Shown one piece after another: positions 1 to 10,804 of a stretch of 64,000 bases of DNA. The notes beneath the pieces are model-generated. The model was not told where the DNA came from, did not search any database, and worked only from the letters and a program-made list of their open reading frames with translations. The position numbers were made by a program, and so were the translations under genes. Location: assembly GCA_019009955.1 (NCBI GenBank), contig CM032228.1, forward strand, positions 96,592,501 to 96,656,500. Direction: 5' to 3'. Position 1 is the stretch's first letter. Each line of letters starts with the position of its first letter. This stretch comes from Riptortus pedestris (taxonomy: Eukaryota > Arthropoda > Insecta > Hemiptera > Alydidae).

Positions 1-179
1 CAAGGACACGGGATCGCCAAACCCCAGAGGATTATCCTATTAGAAAAACTTTAAAATAAATTGGTTATCAATATTGCCAAATATATTCATTTCGATCCTT
101 CATACCGACACTCATTTCAAAGCAAAGATACACCTTCTCATTTATAGTCTAGACAACTGCAACCCCCAACTTTGAAAAG

Positions 180-423
180 TCCTGTTATATAGGCTTCCCC
201 TCAAATGTTATACTGTTACATTTATCATTTACATTATTTCCACCTACACATACAATACGTGCATTCATAGATGGGCTGAGGCCTCTCCCTAACCACTTCC
301 CATCTACTTGGACCTTTTTTCCTCCAAATCGTTATATAGTCTCTCCAATATGACCAATCTCCAATAGTGATCTGTCAACGCTGGGGAGGTTAATATATGA
401 TATACTTTATAAGGAACTTTTAT
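180..423. repeat. Old repeat sequence left of the piggyBac-like insertion
   Basis: No gene is visible here. A segment near 244-277 is almost repeated near 1938-1971 on the other side of the piggyBac-like element. The sequence just left of the insertion (about 400-423) resembles the sequence before the empty site at about 4432-4445. I infer that the DNA around the insertion was already a decayed copy of dispersed family A. Confidence 0.4.
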
Positions 424-427
424 TTAA

Positions 428-1770
428 CACTTTCGCTGCGGTTGTCATTTTTTGATAATACCTCGAAATCGGGTGAATTATTTGTTTGAATTTTTTAAAT
501 TTAATAGAAATGCGACAAAAAAAATTAAGCGGAAATGCATTTCCGGAAGTGTCCTTCCAGAGGGACACCCGTAAGCGAGGAATTCCACCCGCCTTGCGGT
601 TTAGTATCAGTAGACACCTTTAGTCATTTTATGCTAAACCCACTACTCATTATACCTAATGTTTATTTATTTTAAAGAAAACTCAATTATTTTTATAAGA
701 ATAGCAAATAACAATTACTAATCATTTACAATAACTAATTATCGATTCAAATATTTTTTGTTGGACATTTTTAATTATTTTAACAGCGTATTTTTGTTCG
801 CCATTTACAAATATAAGATCAATTATCCCAACTTTTTTGCAGGATTATTTGCGTGGAAAAAGCAAATTAACTTATTAGAATGACAGCTCAAGTGAAAATA
901 ACCTTTGGTTGAACTTACTTATACATACATTCTACACTGATAAAGTTCCTGAAAGTTAATTTCTTATCGTTAACTGTAGTTTTTTTTCCAACAAAAATCA
1001 TAAAAAAAAAAAATAAATCACAGTTGTTATTATTAACTTACGAATAAAAAAAGTCTATAAAATCTAAATTTCACATCTAGGAACATTATATTTTAGTTTA
1101 GGCTTATTATTCAGCAAAAATGTGTTTTTCACCCTTCCAGGTATAAGACTGTTTTCCTCTTTACTTTTCAAAACTAATTGAATGAGGTCATGAATCACCT
1201 TTTGCAGTTACCATTTTTAACCCTCTTCATTGTTCAATTGGCTTAGCACCTTTTGTTACATTTCTTTTAGTAAAAATAAACATAAATAACTACAAGAACA
1301 AACTTTTGACATATTGCTTTCTTTGAATAACCATAAATGTTGAATTTTGTTAGGTAAATGAAATGACAACGAATTTTCGTTTCAATGCTGTTTATTACGA
1401 TAAAACCTTAGTTTTTATATTAGTTTCTGCAACAAAAATTCAACAATTTAGTTAATAGTATTCAAATATATTAAATCATGAAATAAATAGAAATTATATA
1501 ATAAATTTTACTTAGTTAGAATCAATTTTTAGAGAAAAAAGTTTAAAAATCGATAAAAAATCTTTAAGTTGGCCGATTTGAAAACGGTAAAAACCATTGG
1601 AAAGCCCAAACAATACTGAAGGCAACTGTCTTTACCAGGAGTTGAAAGAGTGAATCCCCTCCATTCACGAGCTTTTTGAAAAAGTAATAGAGGGGTGTCC
1701 TTCCGAAGGGACAACCGTAAGCGGGCAGGGTCACAGGTGTCCTTCCGTAAGGACACCCGCAGCGAAAGTG
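428..1770. mobile_element. piggyBac-like non-autonomous element
   Basis: The segment is bounded by TTAA at 424-427 and TTAA at 1771-1774. It has matching terminal inverted repeats reading CACTTTCGCTGCGG at the left and its reverse complement at the right. A TTAA target duplication with short terminal inverted repeats is the signature of piggyBac-superfamily insertion. GC-rich hairpin-forming motifs (gtgtccttcc followed by an inverted copy) sit just inside both ends, near 548-580 and 1695-1760. No transposase-like frame is seen in the 1.34 kb, so this is a non-autonomous or internally deleted copy. The flanks join to match an uninterrupted repeat near 4440-4460. Confidence 0.75.
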
Positions 1771-1774
1771 TTAA

Positions 1775-1950
1775 ATATGGTTTAGAAGACATAATACTTT
1801 CTATTATTATGAATTATATGGTACATGTACGTTATTAAAAAAAAAACTACATGCACAGGAGACGAGAAATATAAAAATATTAAGGGCAGTGTAGCCTTAC
1901 ATAACAAATCCACAGCAACAACGGGTATAAACCTTAAACACTACACATAC
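1775..1950 (+). repeat. Fragment of dispersed family A (3' part)
   Basis: This stretch aligns with about 4448-4620: a tatggttta/gaagaca block, an acatgcacaggagac block, and a cagcaacnacgggtataaacc block. These belong to the region near the 3' end of the Helitron-like family A. The fragment lacks the terminal hairpin. It continues the repeat into which the piggyBac-like element was inserted. Confidence 0.6.
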
Positions 1951-2210
1951 AATTACGTGCATTCATAGATGGTATTTCATCTTAAATCCAATTCTCAATT
2001 TCTCACGTAATAAGAAGCCTATTTAAACTTGGCTTCATTTAAGACTTGAAATTTATGCGAGAAATGAGATGTATATTGATAAAATTCCGATAAGTTAAAA
2101 TGGATCGGGGTAAAACTGAAGGCTAAAGCAATAAGGCCGCCACTGAATGAGAAGCTCATTACTGAGCAGATTTCCCACGTGCAGCTACGTCACGCTATTC
2201 ATCTAGCATT

Positions 2211-2265
<55 letters not shown>
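2211..2265. repeat. (TA)n microsatellite
   Basis: Nearly pure TA dinucleotide tract of about 54 bp, like the TA tracts bordering families A and B elsewhere in the window. Confidence 0.95.
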
Positions 2266-2269
<4 letters not shown>

Positions 2270-2331
2270 CACAACTCTACTTATTTCTATCTGATTTATT
2301 ATTTAATTAAAGAACTTACCTGAAATGTATT

Positions 2332-2370
2332 TGTGTGTGCGTGTGTGTGTGTGTGTGTGTATACACACAC
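2332..2370. repeat. (GT)n/(AC)n microsatellite
   Basis: A GT tract is followed by a short AC tract, giving a small self-complementary element just before a family B terminus. Confidence 0.9.
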
Positions 2371-2483
2371 ATTTGAACGGACTTCATCTTCGTCATCGCC
2401 ATGGTGGATTTGAAGAGCGTTTTCGAAAATCGCGTAATGAGTATAACCTTATCATCTGATCACCTAAAAGGGAAATCTGCTAA
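2371..2483 (+). repeat. Family B terminal segment
   Basis: It begins with tttgaacggacttcatcttc and ends in gggaaatctgctaaaa. The same arrangement (gaacggacctcat... gtcatgagta... a palindromic cccttaaggg core ... ctaaaa) recurs near 19345, 21345, 37527, 41531, 42383 and 44590, and inverted near 53826. The central palindrome is damaged here. The open frame that covers it is not a gene. Confidence 0.65.
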
Positions 2484-3027
2484 AAACGTAACTCCTTTTA
2501 CCAACGACACCCGATTCTGTACAGGAAAGAGTCAAGCGATAGGCATTATACTATTATTATTACCAGCATACTGTGAAATGGCAGATAACCTCAGACACCT
2601 CAAAAATTGGCAGACAGTCACCAGGCTTACTTGGATTGTCTGTTTTTACTCCCCTTTAAAATGATCTGAACCCTTGGGAACCGTTCCGCTCACAGGAATG
2701 CAGTAAGGCCAGCCTTCCGCAGTACACAAGGAATTCCCCTTATCTATCAGCAAAGATACACATATTATGATACATATTATGTATTCACGCAGCGTAATTT
2801 GACGGCATAAATCAGAATCATCATGACCCTGAGTCCATAAACTTCCTTACTCGTCCAAGGTCACTATCCTACTTACTAATTGGCACTCAATAGGTTCACA
2901 GATCACGAAGGGTTTGGACAGCTTCGAGTTTACCCTCCCAAGATCATCAGTCTTCATATCCATGTAGAATATTTCCCTTAAAGGAAACAATTATTGAGGT
3001 TGAACTCATGGTGCGATTTCGAAATAT
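2484..3027. other. Unassigned intergenic DNA
   Basis: I see no gene, RNA or clear repeat signature in this stretch; open frames are short and match no family I recognise. Confidence 0.5.
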
Positions 3028-3055
3028 TTCTTGAAATGTCCATCTATGTGCTGGA

Positions 3056-3255
3056 TAGGTTTTGTATCTAATATTAATCGACGTTTACCTTCCAAAGACG
3101 TATGGACTAAAATTCACCAAAACACTCACGAAAAATTCCACATACCAATTACAGGCCAGAAACACAATAACACTATCATTACAGATCAACGGAAAATTAC
3201 TAATATCTTAGGAGAATATTTCAGTAAAGCATGTAGCTCTGAAAACTACACCATA
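3056..3255 (+). pseudogene. Non-LTR retrotransposon (LINE) fragment, endonuclease-RT linker
   Basis: The frame carries a pattern typical of the linker between the endonuclease and reverse transcriptase of Jockey/CR1-type LINEs: SNINRRLPSKDVWTKI, a few tens of residues, then ITDQRKITNILGEYFSKA. In those elements this is the 'W.K.....I.D..EIA..L..YF' region. No reverse transcriptase motifs follow, so only a short truncated piece remains. No 3' tail or target duplication was identified. The assignment rests on motif pattern alone. Confidence 0.5.
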
Positions 3256-3796
3256 CAGTGCTAAGTTCCATACAGTTTTGTGCTAAGACACAAAACCCTA
3301 ACTGAAACTGTGACGCGTCCCACAAATCCAACTTACAAACACCCATTAACCTTTGAACGACAAGGCTGTGACTCAGGACAAATTGGATAAATAGGTGTCA
3401 TACATGACACCTAACTGCCATATGCATATTTTCCATTTTATTCTGCTCAGAATCACTCTTCTTGTCTCAAAATAACATTTAGAAAAGTTAAGAAGAATAG
3501 TGTGATTGTGAGTGGGTACTCACCCCCCCCCCCACGTCGCCAATGAGGGCTTAACTTGAAATATTAAATAAAAATATGCAAAAAATATATTTATAGTCTA
3601 ATATATATTATGTAATTTATGATATAATACCATACTATGTAATACCTTTACTTACGATAAATAAGCAAAGAATAATATGTTAGTATCATATTTTTATTAT
3701 ACAAAAATATACCTAAGTATAAAAAATTATATACAAATATTAACCTACACAGTACAAAAAAAATCAAAGGACACTCATTTATAAGGAAAATAATGC

Positions 3797-3805
3797 AAAA
3801 AAAAA

Positions 3806-3837
<32 letters not shown>
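3797..3837. repeat. Poly(A) tract
   Basis: A-rich run broken by one C. It could be the tail of a retroposed sequence, but no retroposon body was recognised immediately upstream. Confidence 0.85.
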
Positions 3838-3839
<2 letters not shown>

Positions 3840-3885
3840 AAATAATTCACTTGACGATTCGTTATTGGCAAAACATTCAGGACAA

Positions 3886-4729
3886 CCCGTTGTTTGTTTG
3901 TTACCTTTTCACGCATAAACGGCTGAACCGAATTTTATGAAACTTGGTATGTATATTACTACTAACCCAACTTAGTCTTTAGGCTATATTAATTTCCTCT
4001 GAGACGAGCAGGAGTGGGGGTTATAAGGGAAGCCTGAAATTAAAAATAGTGATATTTCGTTTCCTATTGGTTTTTCGGCAAATATGAACATAACAAAAGT
4101 TGTTTTTTAGTTATTTAGAGTAACTTTTGTTATATACACTTTTTTTCTTAAAACCGAATTATAAACGAGATATACACTATAAACTAACGCGGGAGTCAAC
4201 TATTTCATTGGGCGCTAACGATTAAACCGAACTTAAATACTCGGTATGTCAATTAGCATTTATTCTTCCATGATTATAAGCTATATTAAAATTTATATGT
4301 TCAAACGGGAGTGAGGGTTATAAGGGAGCCCTGAAATAAAAATTTGCTATATTTCATTTTCTATTTGTTATCGGTTATGATGTATCTATTACAGCTGTCA
4401 CCATTAAACTTTGGACCGAATCAAGGGAAGAAACTTTAATTCATCTATGGTTTGGAAGACAGAATACTTTCTACGACTATGAATTATACTGTTCATTACG
4501 TTATAAAAAACCTACATGCACAGGAGACGGGAAATATAATAATATTAGAAGAGTGAAGTCTTAAATAACAAATGATTTTATTATTAACAAATCCACAGCA
4601 ACGACGGGTATAAACCCTAAAAACTGTTTCGGGGAAATGTCAAAATATTGTGGAAAGTAATGCCTTGCCAAAAAAATACCATCTTTATTCAGCCTAAAAT
4701 GAATTTCCGGGTGAAGCCGGGTACCTTAG

Positions 4730-4734
<5 letters not shown>
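3886..4734 (+). mobile_element. Family A Helitron-like element, copy 1 (two internal units)
   Basis: It starts near the gttaccttttcacgcataaa block (followed by cggctgaaccgaattttatg) and ends at agccgggtaccttagctaa before a TA tract. Internal units start near 4010 and 4307, marked by gggagt(g)gggttataaggg, a spacing of about 297 bp. The 3' end has a weakened hairpin (ccgggtgaagccggg) followed by CTAA where the other copies have CTAG. A GC hairpin shortly before CTRR is the 3' signature of Helitrons. No Rep/helicase coding sequence is present. Confidence 0.6.

Positions 4735-4764
<30 letters not shown>
4733..4764. repeat. (TA)n microsatellite at family A 3' end
   Basis: Pure TA tract directly after the CTAA terminus of family A copy 1, as at several other copies. 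Confidence 0.9.
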
Positions 4765-4766
<2 letters not shown>

Positions 4767-4985
4767 TGTCATCTAAATCTAAAAATCAAGTTAGTTAACA
4801 GGAAAAACCACACCAGTGGGGGGGGGGATTTTAAAAATACCGTTATTATACTTCGGATTGAAAACTTGTATAGAACGAATCTCATTGCAAATTTAATTCA
4901 CTGTGTTGTGTAATTCATGTTTTATGTGTTAGTTATCGGGCTTCAGTAAACCCTCGCATGGCCCTTTAAGTGTAAACGAATATAT

Positions 4986-5319
4986 TGTTACGTTTATTGC
5001 AAAAATAATAAACGTTTAAATTTAAACGTGTTAAATAAACACAAGCTTTAGAGTTTTTATCACTGCATAATTTATTTAACAATGCACTACACACTTCGTA
5101 AATTATTCTTAACTATTACTCACGGTATGCACTAATAACTTCACTTCTTATTGAGCAGTACAATAACTCAGGATCACTGAAGTTCATTTTTTCGTAACTC
5201 AAACATTAAGAGTTTTGGAGATGATGTCGTTGGGTCTCGCAACAAAATGAGCTTGTTCAAACGACATTTTATATAAACCATTAATAAAAAAAAATAATAA
5301 AAAAAAACATACGTGTATA
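4986..5319 (-). repeat. Ty3/gypsy LTR, left part (split by pogo)
   Basis: It begins with TGTTACG and shares long patchy similarity with the solo LTR at 10805-11396 (tttatcac, caatgcac, aattattcttaa, actcac.gtat). Its right half matches the second LTR-like copy from 9112 (gatgatgtcg.tgggtct, gcttgttcaaacg, cattttat). It is cut at 5319 by the pogo-type element and resumes at 7244. The related coding region at 7442-9105 is on the minus strand, so this is the downstream LTR of that element. Confidence 0.6.
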
Positions 5320-7243
5320 GGGGAGAGTGGTACAAATCCGCCACCCAGGGCAAATCCGCCACCCCTCGGCATCGTCTTTAAATGACCCCCAAGTTATGCC
5401 GACCAGAGTTGCTACTTAGCAGCCAATAAGACGAGCTTCGGTCAGTCCCGCCATTACGCCTCCGCGGTTAGTTGTTGTGCTGAGTAAATTTTTGTTTATT
5501 TCAGACAATCTGAAGTTATTTTCGATTGACATTTAACTTGAGGTAAGTGACTGATAGTTCAAGTTAAAAACCTATTCATACATAAAATTTGTAGCTTAAG
5601 TATTGATGTAAGATAACTAAGTGGATTATTTAGACTTAACTCATCCATGTCTAGGTTCTAGCGACTACACGTCATTTTGTGCTTGTGGGGCAATTCCGCC
5701 ACTTCAACGAAGGGCAATATTGCCATATGGCGGTATTGTCCCATTCAGTGTTTTATTTAAAAACTAAGACATCTGAGTTTTTCAGATGGTTCGATCTCGA
5801 AAAAGAACGTCGCAGAAGGCGAAGTTGAGTGAAGATAACCTTAAAAAAGCCATTGAAGTGGTCCAAAATGACCTTTGGAATACCAAGATCAACTTTGCGA
5901 GATCGTTTGAAGTCTGTAAGTTTAGTGAAGCCATTACTAGGCTGGAAGCTTTTATTTTCTGCAGAGCAGGAAAGACAGATTGCTGACCAAGTGATACTGT
6001 TAGCAAAAATGTTCTATGTTATTACCGCAACTGAGCTGAGACGGTTAGCGTTCGATGTGGCCGAGAAACACGAAATAAAACATAATTTCAATACGGATTG
6101 CAAAATGGCTGGTGTAGACTGGTTAATAGGGTTCCTAAGCAGAAATAAGATTTAATTAAGGAAGCCAGAAGCCACTAGTTTGAATAGAGCAATAGGGTTC
6201 AATAAGAACGAGGTTGATTTATTCTTTGATAACCTGGGAGCCGTTTTAACCAAACAAGTTTCCCCCTAGCCGCATCTACAACATGGATGAGACAGGGATC
6301 TCATCTGTCCAAAAGCCTGGGAACATTCTAGCACCCCAAGGACAAAAACAAGTTGGAGGCATTAGAAGTTGGGAACGGGGTAAAAATATTACTGCTGTGT
6401 GTGCCATGAGTGCATCAGGAGACTACGTTTCTTCATTGTTTATATATCCGAGGAAGAAGATGACCCCACTATTGATGAGAGGAAGGCCACCTGGTGCCAT
6501 ATACCGGTGCTCCCACAATGGCTGGACCAATGAGGAATTATTTATGGAATGGTTAAATCACTTTCACAAACATGTGAAGCCAAGTGAAAGTGAATCAGTA
6601 CTTCTTTTGATCGATAATCATGGTAGTCACATTTCACTTCAGTGCTATGAATTCTGCCAAAAACATCACATCCATGTGGTTTCTATTCAGCCTCATACCT
6701 CGCACAAACTCCAGCCATAGGACGTGCCGTTTTATGTGCCCCTGAAAAACGCGTTCAATAAGGAGTGTGATTACTTTATGAAGTCAAATTTCCATCCAAA
6801 AATTACCCCTTATGACGTTGCCTCAATATACTGCAAAGCTTATTTAAGGGTGGCCACCTTAGAAAAAGCAGTTTCAGGCTTTGAAGTGTGTGGAATTCAT
6901 CCATATAACCCATCCAATTTTTGCAAAGATGACTTTGCACATGAATAAAATGTGAATTCTTGATGTTTTTACAGCCTCCCATAGCTATTTTAAACACGTG
7001 ACGGAATTACCCCACAGCCATGGCGAAATTGCCCCACTATGTGGGGCAATTCCGCCACTGTGCATGCATATAGTTTTATTTTTTTTCTGACCTTAAAACA
7101 CTTTATAGTTTAATTTTAAATACTGATTAATGTATATATACTTGTAATTAAGTATTTTTAGCTCCAAGACCCCAGTTTCAACTGAAGGTAAAACTGTTAA
7201 AAATTAAAATGTCTTAAGGTGGCGCCATTACCCCACTCTCCCC
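5320..7243 (+). mobile_element. pogo/Tigger-type DNA transposon, nearly full length
   Basis: The 1.92 kb segment starts GGGGAGAGTGG and ends CCACTCTCCCC, an 11-bp perfect core of inverted termini, flanked by TA on both sides. Subterminal motifs (gg.aaatccgccac, ggggcaattccgccac and variants) recur at both ends, near 5340, 5690, 7015 and 7035, as expected of transposase-binding repeats. TA target duplication plus a pogo-type transposase fits the Tc1/mariner/pogo superfamily. The insertion splits a gypsy LTR; the uninterrupted sequence is seen around 9195-9215. Confidence 0.85.
5786..6948 (+). pseudogene. Disabled pogo-type transposase
   Basis: The translation starts [22 protein letters not shown], a pipsqueak-like helix-turn-helix start. 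A frameshift near 5880 leads to a CENP-B/Tc5-type DNA-binding segment ([16 protein letters not shown], then [14 protein letters not shown]). A stop follows near 6153, and another frame shift occurs before the DDE_1 domain. That domain contains MDETGIS (first Asp), [12 protein letters not shown] (second Asp) and SHKLQP-stop-DVPF (third Asp). All three acidic residues survive, but a TAG stop sits directly before the third one at 6718-6720. The remainder reads to about 6945 (VCGIHPYNPSNFCKDDF). At least one stop and two frameshifts mean no full transposase can be made from this copy. Confidence 0.85.
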
Positions 7244-7442
7244 TATCATCTTTAACACAATTATATATGTTAAATGCGTCGATAAACGGGATGTATCCCG
7301 TATGTATTATGTCCGGCAAAAGTGTTCAAAATGGTACCTAGGAAATGTCCTAGATGGCTTGTTGCGTTACCAGTAGACTTTCAGGACGTCGTCGGGCAAA
7401 TGTGGCAAGGCTGGTTACACAATGAGTCACTGAGAAAGCCTT
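7244..7442 (-). repeat. Ty3/gypsy LTR, right part, joined to pol remnant
   Basis: This is the continuation of the LTR interrupted at 5319. tatcatctttaacacaat is shared with 9195-9215, and the ggaaatg..ctaga.ggc.tgttgcgtta and acacaatgagtcact blocks are shared with 9345-9430. Just after 7440 the sequence changes to the reverse transcriptase-RNase H border. An internal deletion has therefore removed the rest of pol. Confidence 0.55.
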
Positions 7443-9105
7443 GGTCTGAAGCGTCGCAAAGAAGGGAAAGTTCGCCTGTAGACGATGGGTGTACAAGCTT
7501 TGCCCTTTCTGCCAAGCTGGACTTGCGCTTCACGAAGGCCTCTGCGGTCTCCTTTGACAACACGATGGAGTCTTGTCCACTTTCTTGGTGTTGTGTAAAA
7601 GATGGTTGAGAAGAGCCTGGGCATGTTCGGCGTGAGGCAAACTCTTTTTATAAAAGTTTAACATACACAGGAAACGCTTGAGTTGGCATATGGACATAAG
7701 GGAAAAGACTCTAAATCCAGGGAAGTCTACTTCTCGTTGTCCGAATACGTTCTTCCCAACGTTCAACGAAAGGTGGAATTCATCCAGTCGTTTACGGATT
7801 TCCCGCAGGTGTTTCTCGTGTTCTTTGGACGTCTCTGAAGCTACGAAAAAGTCGTCAAACGTGGGAAGACTAAAGTAAGATCATGAATTATGTTATCAAC
7901 GAATCTCTGCCAGGTCTGTGCGACATTCTTGAGACCGAAAGGTCGTAGATACTCATACAGGCAGAATGGTGTTATTACTGCCATTTTTTACAAGTCCTGT
8001 GGTGCTATGGGTATGTGATGAAAGGGGTGTTTAATGTCCGGGGTACTGAAAATTATTTTTCAATCTGTAATTAGAGTGGTAAAATCCATTAAATTCGGGA
8101 CTGCGGGGTCGTTTAAACTCCGGTATTCTCCAAACCCACGAAGACTGCCATCTTTCTTGGATAATTAACCAAGAGGACTTGATCAAGGGCTCCTCGACTG
8201 CTGGCTGGTGCTCTTGTCGATAATGCGTTGGAATTCATCTTTCACGACGTAGTACTTCTAAGGCGGAAGTCACCTAGGCTTGCGGTTCAACGGATGGCCT
8301 TTAGTCTCGACCTGATGCTCCATGATACTCCTAGATGGTCCAGGAAGAGGAAAAGGTCGGGTTATGCCTGGGAATTCCCGTAAGAGATGAACTCTGGACA
8401 GCTGTCCGGAACTGTTGAAATTGATGACACAGAGACGGTGACCTTTTCGATTGACTTGAGGCCTGTGTTCTGTTAGGCTATCTTCAATCCGCGGATATCC
8501 ACGGAACGCCCATGATGGAAGAGGAAGTCTGCTGCAAGAATCGGTTGGCGGGCGTCCGAGACGATGAAGGTCCATGGGAATACTTGCCGGAGTCCGAGAT
8601 CCTGCCAGAGGGACTTCTCACCGTAGATGAGGATGGACGAGGTGTTGGCCACCACTAAAGAATATTCCGTAGGCTTCTTGTGCTTGTTGGGTCCCTGTTA
8701 AGTATTGAGTTGGAGGCTCCAATGTCGGCCAGGAATGTACCAGGAAACCCTCTGTCGGATAAAGAGGTGGCGTTGGGGGTGGGCGTCGACAAGTGCCGCC
8801 GCATCTTCACGCTCACCGTTGATCCCGCAAGCTGCAACATCTGGCGGTAGTGTTGCGAAGGCTTCTGGCTCCCGAGCTGCGTAGTTTCGGATTCACCACA
8901 GAAGGTGATGATACGATCCCCATAGGATGCACAGGTCTTTGTCGTCTAATTCCAGGCTTGCCACCACCGCCTGAAATTTAATTTGGGATGAGGCAACACG
9001 GGAACTGACGAATATAGCTTCTGCCGCTGGTGGTCCACAGAACGCCCAGACTTGTTGAGGGGGATGCCAGTTGGGGAGGGGGCGGGTGTTCCTCCATCAT
9101 CACGT
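7442..9105 (-). pseudogene. Decayed Ty3/gypsy gag-pol remnant
   Basis: Read on the minus strand from about 9050 down, several frames give Ty3/gypsy pieces in normal order. A gag-like stretch (AEAIFVSSRVASSQIKFQAV) comes first. A retropepsin region follows near 8840-8655, with FLADIGASNSIL where DTGAS is usual, so the Asp-Thr-Gly core is altered. Then FIVSDARQPILAADFLFHH near 8580-8510 is the protease-RT linker. Further on, RFLCMLNFYKKSLPHAEHAQALLNHLL near 7680-7600 is the end of the reverse transcriptase. ALVHPSSTGELSLLCDASD (about 7500-7450) begins RNase H. Frame changes and stops are frequent, and the RT catalytic YxDD block, most of RNase H and integrase are not seen. The element cannot be functional. 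Confidence 0.75.
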
Positions 9106-9111
9106 CGGGGT

Positions 9112-9560
9112 TACCACTTTTTGGATGATGTCGATGGGTCTCAACAAAATATGCTTGTTCAAACGTCATTTTATTTAAACAATTTATTAAAAAAACATAT
9201 ATCATCTTTAACACAATTATATATGTCGAATACGTGTCACGTCGACAAATAGTATATATTCCGGTGCTTTACTACAGGGGAAGTAACACTGCGGGTACTG
9301 TGCCCAGCAAAAACGTCCTATATGGTACATATCCTACCTAGGAAATGTTCTAGACGGCGTGTTGCGTTACTAGTTGACATCCAGGGCGCCTCAGGCAAAT
9401 GCAGTAAGGCTAGATACACAATGAGTCACTAAGGAAGCCTGAGCGTAAGAAGCTGTGTCTTTATCGAAGAGATGCACTAGACTGACTACCTCTAGCGGGA
9501 AAAACAACCCATCAGTTCCACTAAGTGACTTATATTAGTGTGGTGAATTAATCAGATTCT
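9112..9560 (-). repeat. Second LTR-like copy of the gypsy element
   Basis: From about 9115 this repeats the LTR at 5213-5319 plus 7244-7440 in the same orientation. It is not interrupted by the pogo element and so acts as an empty-site reference. The part matching 4986-5212 is missing from its left end. The right boundary near 9560 is approximate; similarity ends after the agtcact..g.aagcct block near 9440. Confidence 0.5.
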
Positions 9561-10804
9561 CAGTCCCGCAACAAGAATTATTCGTGGTTACTTGTTTTCT
9601 GCCTTCATGAGAGTAGTAGTCATATCAAAACTGGGAAATCTGCTTAGTTTGGCAGCCTCTGCTTGACGTTTTTTTTTTTCTAGATGAACTAAGGGAGAGA
9701 CAGGTTCATAAGCATAAGTTGGGATAATAAGTAAACTAACAAAACTATTTTATTAACTTCCATGCTACTAACAAGGGGAAAAAATTCAGACAGTGTAGCA
9801 TTCCGTTCTAGCCAGTATTGCAAAATGTATCCTTATAACACAGAAACAGCCATGACCCCAGTTATCCCAAGGATTTCTATGTCATTCTTACAAACCAGGA
9901 TTCTTCATTAAAGGACTGCCCTGTAGGCCAACACAATGTGCCCCGACCGAACACTTGCAGGTAAACATGCCAGTCTAACAGGAGGTACCCTGTTTTACTT
10001 ATGAAAAAATATCAAAACTGTCTTCCTTCCTCATTCACCCACCAGAGAAGGCTTCAATGAGATTGGATAAGATAGCTAATTCTGCTGATACAAAAAGCAA
10101 CCATATTTTATCATATTCTCCTGACCAGATTTCTATAAACTGTATCTTTGAGTATTTTCCAAAAATCCAAACTCAATGAAATTTGGTAGAGCATCCAATA
10201 TGTAAGTAAACCTTATCAATACAACCATTTGGAAATTCCAGCCTAATTAGTGCATACCGTAATTAGTCATTTTGTTACTCAAGTTATGAATGCTCTGGAC
10301 GTCCATCCACCTGGCTCTGCATTCTTTGCCTTGCATCTATTGCTGAACATTGTTTTAATGTTTATTTGCAAATACATTCAATAGTGTGCATGGCGTTATT
10401 GTCCTAACATTTCAAAAAGGTACTTATTTTTTTTTATTCAAAAGTTGATGTATCAAACAAATGTAAATATTTCAGTTTAAAAATGATCCACATCAGCTGT
10501 TCATAACTGTAACATGTATAAGCAAATTCAGCAAACAAAATTTAAATTTTACTTTTATCACTTTTATTGGGAAGTGAAGTTGTGATAGACTAGCAAAGCT
10601 TCCCTAACCTGCCTAATATCTTTATAATTAAGTTAAAAGTACTTCTCCTTTCTCAAACTGTAAAAAAATAAGTTTCTAATTTAGATTTAATTTACTACAA
10701 GTTGGGCATATAAGAAAAATTATGCTACATGCAAAACTTTGGTGGAATTAGCAAATAGTTGGTTGTTTTACCTCAAATTCTAAAAAAGAAACGAAGAAAC
10801 TATA
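9561..10804. other. Unassigned intergenic DNA
   Basis: I find no gene, RNA gene or recognisable transposon here. Reading frames are short. Confidence 0.5.

Noticed and set aside
7322..7609. Plus-strand open frame over the gypsy region
   Set aside because: It is the antisense shadow of the minus-strand gypsy RT/RNase H remnant, which has recognisable motifs.
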